Positions 34,469 to 42,564 of a stretch of 64,000 nucleotides of DNA are shown piece after piece. A program made the translations under genes and the position numbers. The DNA is from Methanoculleus caldifontis. GTDB taxonomy: Archaea > Halobacteriota > Methanomicrobia > Methanomicrobiales > Methanoculleaceae. Location: contig NZ_WBKO01000001.1 in the NCBI RefSeq assembly GCF_032842345.1, positions 806,001-870,000 of the forward strand. Direction: 5' to 3'. The notes beneath the pieces were generated by a model. The model searched no databases. It was not told the origin of the DNA and worked only from the letters and a program-made list of their open reading frames with translations. Numbering within the stretch: the stretch's first letter is position 1; each line of letters opens with the position of its first letter.

Positions 34469-35800
34469 ATGGCTGCTGATGTGCGATACTACGACATCAG
34501 GTGCGTGCGAGGCGAGGTCACTCTGGTCGATATCGACAACGGAGTGATCGAGTCCGCAGGCACCTCATTTTTTGATAAAGCTGTGATACGGGTGCTCGGT
34601 CCGAAGGGCTGGGGTTTTCTCACCCGCGACCACGTCGATATCGACTCGAAGCGGGAGGTCGACGCCCTGGTGGCGGCGGCAGCGCGGCTTGCGGCCGTGA
34701 CCGCAGACGAGATCGACCTTGCCGACGCCCCCCGCGGCGTGCTCTCCGTCCCGCCCCTTGCCGAGGACCCGCGGGACGTCGACCTCGAGGAGAAGACCCG
34801 CCTGCTTGCCGGGATCGAGGAAGCGGCACGGGTTGATGGGGTGGCGAACACCCGGGCCCGCTACACCGAGGGGATCGACGCGGTCCGGTACCTGGACTCG
34901 AACGGGAACGAGTACTCCTACGAGGCCGTCCGGTCGGGCTTCTCGGTCCTCGCCATCGCGTCAAGAAACGGCGTGATGCAGATGGGGAGCGAGCGCGACC
35001 ATATCACCACCGGCTTCAACCTCCGCGGGAAGCAGGACCTCGGCCGGAAGGCGGGGGAGGTCGCGGTCTCGCTCCTCGACGCGAAACTGCCGAAGGGCGG
35101 TCCGCGGCGGGCCGTCCTCGACCCCGAACTCGCGGGCGTCTTCACCCACGAGGCGGTCGGCCACGCGAGCGAAGGCGACCTCGTCCGCGAGGGCGCATCG
35201 GTCCTCGGCGGGAAGATCGGTGAAGCGATCGGCTGTCCGGGGCTCGTCATCGTCGACGACCCCACGCTCCACGAGTTCGGGTTCATGCCCGTCGATGCCG
35301 AGGGCGTTGCCGTCGAGCGGACGGAGATCATCCGCGACGGCATCCTGAGATCCTACATCCACAACCGCGAGACCCTCGCGGCGGTGGGGAACGGGGTCGC
35401 CGGCCACGCCCGCGCCGAGCACGGGGCGCCGCCGATCGTCCGGATGAGCAACACCTTCATCGAGAACGGCGATGCGGCCTACGATGAGATCATCAGCGAG
35501 TGCCGGGACGGCATCCTCCTGATCGGGTCGCGGGGCGGCCAGGTCGACCCCGGCCGCGGCGTCTTCCAGTTCAACGCGGAGTACGGCTACCTGATCGAGG
35601 GCGGCGAGATGACCGATATGGTCAGGGACGTCTCGCTCTCGGGCGAGATCCTCTCGACGCTCCATAACATCGCGCTCATCGGGAACGACCGGAAGATGAG
35701 CCCGGGCTACTGCGGGAAGGGCGGACAGAGCGTGCCGGTGAGCGACGGCGCGCCGCACCTCCTGCTTGAGCATGCAACCATCGGGGGGCGGGGCGAATGA
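34469..35800 (+). CDS. tldD: TldD-type metalloprotease subunit
   Basis: 443 residues. The zinc-binding HEAVGH motif is at 227-232, followed by ASEGD. The C-terminal GYCGKGGQSVPVSDGAPHLL is family-typical. TldD pairs with TldE/PmbA in a heterodimer that cleaves small unfolded peptides, and in bacteria matures modified peptides such as microcins. It starts 6 bp after lonB and overlaps tldE (ATGA), so the peptidase pair may finish peptides released by Lon (inference). Confidence 0.95.
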   Translation: MAADVRYYDIRCVRGEVTLVDIDNGVIESAGTSFFDKAVIRVLGPKGWGFLTRDHVDIDSKREVDALVAAAARLAAVTADEIDLADAPRGVLSVPPLAEDPRDVDLEEKTRLLAGIEEAARVDGVANTRARYTEGIDAVRYLDSNGNEYSYEAVRSGFSVLAIASRNGVMQMGSERDHITTGFNLRGKQDLGRKAGEVAVSLLDAKLPKGGPRRAVLDPELAGVFTHEAVGHASEGDLVREGASVLGGKIGEAIGCPGLVIVDDPTLHEFGFMPVDAEGVAVERTEIIRDGILRSYIHNRETLAAVGNGVAGHARAEHGAPPIVRMSNTFIENGDAAYDEIISECRDGILLIGSRGGQVDPGRGVFQFNAEYGYLIEGGEMTDMVRDVSLSGEILSTLHNIALIGNDRKMSPGYCGKGGQSVPVSDGAPHLLLEHATIGGRGE

Positions 35801-37089
35801 ACGGCGAAGACCTGATCGAGAGGATCCTCCGGGAAGGCAACAGCCGGGCCGACGAGATAGAGGTCTTCTACGCCCGGGGAGAGAGCATCGCCACCGAGAT
35901 CAAGAAGGGGATCCTCGGCACTGCCGAGGAGTCCGTGGGCTGGAGCATGGCCATCCGGACCGTCAACGACGGAAGGATCGGCTTTTCGTCCACGAGCGAC
36001 CCCGACCGCTGGAAGGAGTGCCTGGATGCGGCGCTCGCGAGCGGCCGCCTCGCTACCCCGCAGCAGTGGGGCGGGTTCCCGAAACCCGCCTCCCTGGTCA
36101 GCGCCGCCTCCGCGGCGGACCGGGACCTCGTCGTCGCGGTCGAGGACGCGGCGGGGATGGTCGAGGACCTCCTTGCCGGTGCCGCGGAGCACCCGGTGGA
36201 GGTCGTCGGCGGGGGCGCGAACCTCTCCCGGTCCTACCTGATGGTCGCGAACTCGACCGGCACCCTCTACGGCATGGACCGGACGGCGGCGTCGGTCTCC
36301 CTCGAGACGATCCGCGAACAGTCGACGGGCTACGAGTTCGACGCCTCCCCGTTCCGCGCCGAGCTCGACCCCCGGTCGGTCGGTGAGCAGGCCGCGTTCC
36401 TTGCCGCCCGCTCTCTCGGCGGCAGGGACATCGAGACCGGGCGCTACGATATCGTCCTCTCCCCGATCGCGGCGGCAAGCCTCATCGGCCAGGTCCTCCT
36501 CCCGGCCCTCTCCGGCCGGAACGTGAAGGCCGGCCGCTCGTCCCTCGCGGAGAAGGTCGGCGAGCAGGTCCTCGATGAGCGCCTCTCCGTCTACGACGAC
36601 CCGTTCGCCCCCGGCTTCGGGAGCACGGCCTTCGACGCGGAGGGCGTTCCCACCCGCCGCCTGGCCTTCATCGAACAGGGGGTGCTCCGGCAGTTCGCCT
36701 ACGACCTCAAGACCGGCTACCGCTACGGCGAGGCGAGCACGGGAAGCGCCGTCCGCTCCGGGGGCGAGCCGCCCGGTATCGGGTTCCACAACCTCTTCGT
36801 CGACGGACCGCGGGTAAACGAGCCCGGCGACGAGCGGGCGGTCTGGATCCACGATGTCGTCGGCGCCCATACGGCAAACCCGTTCTCCGGCGACTTCTCG
36901 GTGGAGATCTCAAACCCCTTCTGGATCGAGGGCGGAGAACTCGTCGAGCCCATCCGGACGGCGATGTTTGCCGGAAACGTCTTTGAGATGCTCGCGGAGA
37001 TCGGGGGGCTCGGAAAAGACGCAAGACGGCTGGGCAGGCTCACGATTCCATCAATACGGTTAAATAACCAGCAGATCATTGGTAAATAG
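35797..37089 (+). CDS. pmbA: TldE/PmbA-type partner subunit
   Basis: 430 residues. It is the non-metal half of the TldD/E protease: it shows the family fold (DEIEVFYARGESIATEIKKG, GSTAFDAEGVPTRRLAFIEQG, AYDLKTGYRYGEASTGSAVR, ending LTIPSIRLNNQQIIGK) without an HExxxH motif. The start overlaps the tldD stop by 4 bp, indicating equal production of both subunits. Confidence 0.95.
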   Translation: MNGEDLIERILREGNSRADEIEVFYARGESIATEIKKGILGTAEESVGWSMAIRTVNDGRIGFSSTSDPDRWKECLDAALASGRLATPQQWGGFPKPASLVSAASAADRDLVVAVEDAAGMVEDLLAGAAEHPVEVVGGGANLSRSYLMVANSTGTLYGMDRTAASVSLETIREQSTGYEFDASPFRAELDPRSVGEQAAFLAARSLGGRDIETGRYDIVLSPIAAASLIGQVLLPALSGRNVKAGRSSLAEKVGEQVLDERLSVYDDPFAPGFGSTAFDAEGVPTRRLAFIEQGVLRQFAYDLKTGYRYGEASTGSAVRSGGEPPGIGFHNLFVDGPRVNEPGDERAVWIHDVVGAHTANPFSGDFSVEISNPFWIEGGELVEPIRTAMFAGNVFEMLAEIGGLGKDARRLGRLTIPSIRLNNQQIIGK

Positions 37090-37353
37090 ATGATGGAAGA
37101 GATCCTTGCCATCCTTCTTGCCGTAGCGATAGCCGCGGCGCTCTATTACCTCATGAAGAAGGCGATGACGCTCGTCATCAACGCCGTCGCCGGGCTCGTT
37201 ACGCTCTGGCTCCTGAACTACTTCGATGTCATGAGCTGGTTCGGCGCGCCCGACATCCAGATCAACCTGGTGACGATCCTGATCTGCGCCCTCGGCGGTC
37301 TCCCCGGCGCCCTGGTCCTGGTGCTGCTGCACCTCGTCGGGATCGCGATCTGA
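37090..37353 (+). CDS. BofA-family small membrane protein
   Basis: 87 residues with two to three TM segments (ILAILLAVAIAAALYYLM, VINAVAGLVTLWLLNYF, VTILICALGGLPGALVLVLL). The NAVAG core and the ALGGLPGALVLVLLHLVG end are typical of the BofA family, first known as pro-sigma-K processing inhibitor. Archaeal members have no known role. It abuts the tldE stop directly, so membership of the lonB-tldD-tldE operon, perhaps limiting a membrane protease, is an inference. Confidence 0.85.
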   Translation: MMEEILAILLAVAIAAALYYLMKKAMTLVINAVAGLVTLWLLNYFDVMSWFGAPDIQINLVTILICALGGLPGALVLVLLHLVGIAI

Positions 37354-37755
37354 GGGTTTCCCAACCACTTCTTATTTTTCGATGGTCGGGGCTTCTTCCA
37401 GCCTGGCCTTCACTGTGATCTCACGCGAAGCCGCGAAGTGCGATGTTCCGTTAGGAACGGAGCTCGAGCACCCTCAGGTGCGAGGAACGCGAAAAGGACT
37501 ATTGACACCTGCCCAGACTTCGCGGCTTCGCGTGAGTTGATGGAGTAAGGGTAACAATGTGGTCTCACGCGAAGAGCGACGAGTGAAACATCCGGAGAGA
37601 GCTCACGCAGACCGGGGTCCTCGAAGTGAGACAGGCTGAAAGGCAGGAGCAGGATGCGACGTGCGGCGGGCCGGCCACTTCCTCCGGAGCCGGGAGACAC
37701 CTCGTGACGCACCCGGGCCGAAACCCTTATCCCCCGCCGCGAGCCTTCCGGGACC
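37354..37755. repeat. Gene-free stretch with palindromic repeat and hairpins (locus D)
   Basis: About 400 bp. A perfect 19-bp inverted repeat (CTCACGCGAAGCCGCGAAG at 37420-37438, complement at 37518-37536) encloses 79 bp with the hairpins GTTCC-GTTA-GGAAC and GAGCACC-CTCA-GGTGCGAG. A further lone end CTCACGCGAAG lies at 37564-37574. The rest is GC-rich with no supported gene. Confidence 0.8.
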
Positions 37756-38382
37756 ATGACTCTCCCCCGGGCGGGCATGCTCGCTGCCGCCGTCATCCTG
37801 GCCCTGTATGCGATCACCGCCGCGGTGGTGCTGGCCGCCCCCTATGATGATCCGCTCCATGTCATAGCCCGCCTCACCGCTCTCTGGGGGTTCCTTGCTC
37901 TCGCCATCGCGGCCATCCTGACGCCGTTCCTCCGGGAGATCATGAAGGTCTTCGGCAGGCCGTTCCTCGCGGTGCACCACATCTTCGCCGCCGTCGGCCT
38001 CCTCCTCCCGACGCTGCACCCCGTGACCCTCTTCATAGCGTCGATGAACCCCGCCATATTCGTCCCGGTCTTCTCTCCGTGGGGAAGGTTCTGGGCGCTC
38101 GCAGGCCGGCCCGCGCTCTACCTCCTGTATATTGCATTTGCTGTCGTGCTGCTCCGGAAGTACATCCCGAAGTACTGGCGGTGGGTGCACGGGCTGATGT
38201 ACGTCGTCCTCCTCTTTGCCATCGTGCACGGGAACCTGATCGGCCACGATTTCGAGAACCCGGTCATATGGGTCCTCTTCAACACGCTCTTCGCCCTCAC
38301 TATCGCGGCGTTCGTCCTCAAGCGGTGGCAGAAGATGCAGAAGAAGAGCGGGGCCGGCCGGGGGGTCGGTGCACGGGGGTGA
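37756..38382 (+). CDS. Ferric reductase-like (MsrQ/YedZ-type) heme membrane protein
   Basis: 208 residues with six TM helices. Conserved His residues lie in the middle helices: FLAVHHIFAAVGLLLPTLHP and RWVHGLMYVVLLFAIVHGNL, as expected for heme b ligands of the ferric-reductase-like transmembrane domain. No flavin- or NAD-binding module is attached, as in MsrQ. It could pass electrons across the membrane to an extracytoplasmic reductase, but no MsrP partner is adjacent. The stop is immediately followed, in the same frame, by a truncated surface-protein gene. Confidence 0.85.
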   Translation: MTLPRAGMLAAAVILALYAITAAVVLAAPYDDPLHVIARLTALWGFLALAIAAILTPFLREIMKVFGRPFLAVHHIFAAVGLLLPTLHPVTLFIASMNPAIFVPVFSPWGRFWALAGRPALYLLYIAFAVVLLRKYIPKYWRWVHGLMYVVLLFAIVHGNLIGHDFENPVIWVLFNTLFALTIAAFVLKRWQKMQKKSGAGRGVGARG

Positions 38383-40104
38383 GCCCGGGTTTCGGCGGGC
38401 GGCTACAACAACCATGACGGCTACCTTCGCGTCGAGAGCAGTTCGTTTGGGACGAGTTATACGGAGTACATCACCGTCAACAGCGAGTCCGCGCCGGTCG
38501 GCTCGCTCTACGTCACGTCGACGCCGAACCAGGCTGCCACCTACGTCGACAACATCTTCTGCGGCGGCACGAACGGGATCGTCCCGGATCTCCTTGCCGG
38601 CACCTACACCGTCGAGGTCAGGAAGGAGGGCTACGCCACCGCCACCCGGACTGTCACCGTCAATGCCAACCAGCAGACGAACGTCCACTTCGACCTGAAC
38701 GCCCCGGTGGGCACGATCGCGGTGACATCCTCCCCGCTGGGAGCGGCGGTCTACCTCGATTCCGGGTATCAGGGTACCACCTCGGCGGCCTCCGGGCAGC
38801 TGACCCTTCCGGGCATCCCCGTCGGCGTGCACCGGGTCGACGTCCTGAAGGAAGGCTACGGGCCGTTCACCGCGACGGTGACGGTCGCAAACGGCCAGAC
38901 CGTACCGGTGACCGCGACCCTGAACGATGAGGACCTGGACGGAGACGGCCTGCCGGACGGCTTCGAGAACGGGTATCGCGACGGATTCGGCAGGTGGCAG
39001 ACCCTCAACCCGTATCTGATCGACACCGACGGGGACGGGCTCTCGGACGGCTTTGAGGCCGGGGAGATGGTCATCGACGCGAACGGCAAGACCTACTTCA
39101 AGCAGCGGAGCGACCCGACGAAGGCGGATACCGACGGGGACGGGCTCAATGATCTTGCGGAGTTCGAGTACGGTACCGATCCCTTCAACCCGGACACCGA
39201 TGGGGACGGCCTCCGTGACAGTGCCGACCCCGACCCGCTGACGCCGCAAGCCGGCGGCGACGTCGATCTCGCCAAGATCGGGCGGGCCATCATCCTCGGT
39301 GCGGTCTTCGGGGAGACCGGGCTTCCGGGTGGGCTCTTCTACGGGATGGTCGGGGAAGAGACCGCTTCCTCGCCCTACTACATGGTCGGCTGGATCGGGT
39401 TCTCCTGTCTGCCTGCCGTCGGTGGGATCGCCGATATTCGCGACGCGGTGCAGGCGATCCTCAACGGCGATCCCGTCGGCGCGGCGATGAACGCCGCGGG
39501 CGCGATCCCCGGGCCCGGGGACGGGATCAAGATCACGGGGGCGATCGCCTGCTACACCGGGAAGTTCCCGTGGAAGGCGCGGGAGCTTGGGGTATTGCTC
39601 TCGAAGGAACTCCTGGGGTCGTTGCCGGACGCGATTAAGATCCAGGTCTGGGATCTGCTCTTCGATGGGGCCGGGAGCGCGCTGCGCAACACGCATGGTG
39701 TTCCGGTAGAAGCGATTGAGGCATTAGCCAAGAAGAATGTTGACCTCGTCCATGTCAGGGGATTCCTCGAAGCGACGTTTGATGGGAATTGGGTGACGAG
39801 GAAGAATATGGACGTGAATGACTATATCGCCGAACACTTCAGAACACATGGGCATGAGTTTATTCCTCCGATACTGACCGAGGTGGAGTACAAGCAAAGG
39901 GCGACGGCCTTGATCAACCGGAGAGATAGTGGACCAAATGGAGTGGAGTTGTATTACCAGGAGGGACACGATACTCTTGTGGTCTATGATCGCATTGCCA
40001 AGGAGTTAGCCAGCGGGACGAAGGGCGGGTTGATTGTGACGTTCTATAAAACGGATGATGCATATATCTCAAGCATCGCTAGCAGACTCACGAGACTGAA
40101 CTAA
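38383..40104 (+). pseudogene. 5'-truncated polymorphic-toxin-like surface protein (PEGA-TSP3-pretoxin-toxin)
   Basis: 573 coding-quality codons with no in-frame ATG, GTG or TTG until GTG 38707. That GTG has no ribosome site and splits the first PEGA domain from the second. The order is a beta segment (GYNNHDGYLRVESSSF), PEGA 1 (SLYVTSTPNQAATYVDNIFC), PEGA 2 (GTIAVTSSPLGAAVYLD), Ca-binding TSP3 repeats (DLDGDGLPDGFENGY, TDGDGLSDGFEAGE, DTDGDGLNDLAEFEYGTD), a pre-toxin-like module (IADIRDAVQAILNGDPVG, AGAIPGPGDGIKI) and a C-terminal about 95-residue predicted toxin (THGHEF, ALINRRDSG, DTLVVYDR, GLIVTFYK). With no signal peptide it cannot be secreted as it stands. It may be a recombination-derived orphan or an assembly join. 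Confidence 0.75.
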
Positions 40105-40107
40105 CCG

Positions 40108-41028
40108 GTGACGGACGATGGAAAAATGAGCGAAGAAATTAAAAAACGTGTAACGGACGGCTTGATACGCTATGAGGAAAGTCTCAAGGAGACTGATGAA
40201 CACTACGGTGAGTTGAAAATCGGGGGGAGGTACTCCCCCGATGCACCCCTTTGGCTGAAACTAATTCTCCCCTGCTGGATTCGTGCACTTGAAGAAAGAG
40301 GTATCGATTGCAAGGAGTTTCGAGATGAATATGCAAGAGTCACCCGGAAACTGACAGCCCTGGAGGAGAAGTGGGGACATGATTACCGCGAAAAACTCCT
40401 CGGAGTGTTACAACGAGACGTGAATTTCCTCTATCCCAGAAGAGTATGCTCATTCGCCGATCTGGAACCTTTCGAACTTGAAATCCCGCATGAAATATCC
40501 CTCCGCAATAGTATTGAGACACTATTGATGGAAGTAGAAGGATACTTCGACTTGGCAGAGATCAAAACGAAAGTCACCATCCTCGATGAGGTCTTCAGAT
40601 GCAAATACCTGCGGGAAGTCGAGAACGTCCTGAAGTATTTCCCCGAAGCCGAGGGTTTGCACTACCCCGACGAGTTCTGGTGGATGCACCCACTGACAAT
40701 GCTCCGGGAAAAGCAGGCCCTCGCAGGGGAGGTGTACGGCGACGAATCCCGGTTTACCCACTACACCGGTCATGGCCACGAGTGGTCGCCTGCACCGGGC
40801 CGGGAAGAATTCCAGCAGAAGGCGATAAGCCTGATCAACCGGAGAGACCCGGGAGTGGAACTGTATTACCAGACGGGATACGACACCCTGATCGTCTACG
40901 ACCGCAACGCCAACGAGGTTGCCTGCGGGACAAAAGCAGGACTGATCGCGACGTTTTTCAGGCCAAGGAACCAGCCCGAGCACTACGTCGACGATGAAAT
41001 CGCGGGCAGACTCGTCCGGTTGAACTAG
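40108..41028 (+). CDS. Immunity-like protein fused to a second toxin-like domain
   Basis: 306 residues. Residues about 1-210 are homologous to the separate protein encoded at 41048-41644 (shared DEHYxEL, LEPFELEIP, LDEVFRCKY, EVxxxLxYxPEAExLH, FWWxHP). Residues about 220-306 are homologous to the toxin end of the preceding protein (GHGHEW, ISLINRRDPGVELYYQTG, YDTLIVYDRNANEVACGTK, GLIATFFRP, RLVRLN). So the chain reads immunity 1 then toxin 2. The 5' part is clearly more AT-rich than neighbouring genes, which suggests transfer. The start could be GTG 40108 or ATG 40126. It lies 3 bp past the toxin 1 stop. Confidence 0.75.
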   Translation: MTDDGKMSEEIKKRVTDGLIRYEESLKETDEHYGELKIGGRYSPDAPLWLKLILPCWIRALEERGIDCKEFRDEYARVTRKLTALEEKWGHDYREKLLGVLQRDVNFLYPRRVCSFADLEPFELEIPHEISLRNSIETLLMEVEGYFDLAEIKTKVTILDEVFRCKYLREVENVLKYFPEAEGLHYPDEFWWMHPLTMLREKQALAGEVYGDESRFTHYTGHGHEWSPAPGREEFQQKAISLINRRDPGVELYYQTGYDTLIVYDRNANEVACGTKAGLIATFFRPRNQPEHYVDDEIAGRLVRLN

Positions 41029-41047
41029 ATTTTGGAGACGTCGGAAC

Positions 41048-41644
41048 ATGGATGACAAACTCAAAGAACAGGTAGCGAAAGAGTTGATCCGCTACGAAAA
41101 AATCGTCGAGGAGACCGACGAGCACTACGATGAATTGGAGCCGTACGGGCGATATCCACCCGACGCGCCCTACGGGCCAAAACACCTCCTCTCGTTCCGG
41201 ATCGGTCTGCTTGAAGCGGAAGGCGCCGACTGCACGGCGTTCCGGGCGGAATACGAGAGGATAACCCGGAACCTGACGGGCCTGGAGGAAAGGCGGGGAC
41301 GGGAGTACCGCACCAGGTTGTTCGAGGCACTCCGGCGGGACATCGATCATTATCCCGTATTTATCAGTTATTTTACCTACCTTGAGCCTTTCGAGCTAGA
41401 AATCCCCCAGCAGCTGGCTATCCGCAGCGCTATCGAGATATTGTTGACGGAGCTGGAAAGGGATTTCGATCTCGCTGACCTGAAGACGAAAGTCGCCGTC
41501 CTCGACGAGGTTTTCCGGTGCAAGTACTCGTGGGAAGTGAAAAAGATCCTGGAGTATTATCCCGAAGCCGAAACCCTGCATTTCCCCGACCGGTTCTGGT
41601 GGCGCCATCCCTCGAAAATACTTGAAGAAAAAAGGCAATGTTGA
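41048..41644 (+). CDS. Immunity-like protein, free copy
   Basis: 198 residues, soluble, acidic, helical by composition. It is homologous over its full length to residues 1-210 of the preceding protein, and its own C-terminus (FWWRHPSKILEEKRQC) ends where that protein continues into a toxin domain. Position directly after a toxin domain is the usual place for a cognate immunity gene, so it would neutralise toxin 2 (inference). I do not recognise a named family. It starts 19 bp after the previous stop. Confidence 0.75.
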   Translation: MDDKLKEQVAKELIRYEKIVEETDEHYDELEPYGRYPPDAPYGPKHLLSFRIGLLEAEGADCTAFRAEYERITRNLTGLEERRGREYRTRLFEALRRDIDHYPVFISYFTYLEPFELEIPQQLAIRSAIEILLTELERDFDLADLKTKVAVLDEVFRCKYSWEVKKILEYYPEAETLHFPDRFWWRHPSKILEEKRQC

Positions 41645-41685
41645 CCGGCTCATAACTTCTTTTCGATGGTGCGTTCCTGGGGTAG

Positions 41686-42148
41686 GAGGACGGGCTCTCG
41701 GACGCGGTGGAGTGGAACACCGTCGGCACCGATCTCTGGTCGGCCGATACTGACGAGGACGGTCATTCCGACTCCGGGGACTGGTACGATCCTGACTACG
41801 ACCCCCTGGTCTTCGAGGAGCGCTATGGCCCGCTCGCGATGGGTCGGGAGTTCCTGCTCGGTGCCGTCGGCGGCGAGTGGGGCGCCGACGACCACGACAA
41901 CATCTACTACCTGGGCGGCTGGGTCGCGAGCGGGGTCATCGTCATCGGCGATCTCCGGGATATCGCCGCGACGATATCGCGGGGCGACCTGGTCGGAACG
42001 GGGCTGAACCTTGCCGCGCTGATCCCGGGCTCCGGGGATGCGGCGAAGGTCGCGGTCATCGTCGGGAGGTTCGTCTTGAAGCATCCAGAACTGCTGAAGC
42101 AGGCGATGGTGCGGCTGATTAGCGAAATATTGGGTCTGGACATGCGGA
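41686..42148 (+). pseudogene. Displaced TSP3/pre-toxin remnant
   Basis: Coding-quality sequence begins immediately after an in-frame TAG (41683-41685), in the middle of a TSP3 motif (EDGLSDAVEWNTVGTDL, DTDEDGHSDSGDW), with no plausible start before GTG 41707. It continues into a pre-toxin-like module homologous to that of the upstream protein (DLRDIAATISRGDLVG, NLAALIPGSGDAAK). At about 42148 the frame enters a chain of short hairpins and stops at 42288 without a toxin domain. It looks like the old C-terminal tip of a related surface protein, pushed downstream and later eroded. Confidence 0.7.
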
Positions 42149-42564
42149 AAGTCGCAGGTGCGAGCCGCGACGCTCCATCAGGAGTGGAGCGCGACTGCCG
42201 GGATGGCAAGAGCGTGAGCACCGGCAGGTGCAAGCGTGAGAAGCCATCAGGTTTCGAGCCGCGATGGTCCGTCAGGACCGGAGCGTGAGCACCGAAGGTG
42301 CGAGCCGTGAAGGCGCGAAGGCGGTGTAGATGCTGGTTCCTCTCGCGTTCTTCGCATCTGAAGGTGCTCGTTCTCTGGACCCGCGCCTTCGGTGCTCCAG
42401 CTCCGTTCGCACCTTGCGGTGCTCTTGCTCCGGCCCTTCGGCCCGTCGCACTTCGCGCCTCCGCGTGAGACCTCTTACCACGAGTGCTGACTGCGTGGGA
42501 GAGCATCGCCACTCGAAAATTGCTGCGCAATGTTCTCAAGCTCCGCTTCTGCGAAGCGTCGCTC
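42149..42564. repeat. Hairpin-chain repeat with palindromic end (locus E)
   Basis: The left half (42149-42306) is a row of short stem-loops: CTCC-ATCA-GGAG, GCACC-GGCA-GGTGC, AAGCC-ATCA-GGTTT, GGTCC-GTCA-GGACC and GCACC-GAA-GGTGC, separated by GAGCG/GAGCC spacers. The right half (42307-42469) ends with the dispersed-repeat end CTTCGCGCCTCCGCGTGAG at 42451-42469 and contains GCACC-TTGC-GGTGC. 42470-42564 has no supported gene. The element cuts into the preceding toxin-locus remnant. Confidence 0.75.

Noticed and set aside
38380-38382. The single TGA between the ferric reductase-like gene and the surface-protein frame as a recoded codon
   Set aside because: Both frames happen to be in phase, which has a one-in-three chance. 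There is no recoding element, and the joined domains make no sense as one protein.
41707-42288. A complete 193-residue protein from GTG 41707
   Set aside because: It begins mid-TSP3 motif after an in-frame stop, has no ribosome site or signal peptide, and its last 46 residues come from a hairpin repeat, so I treat it as a remnant.
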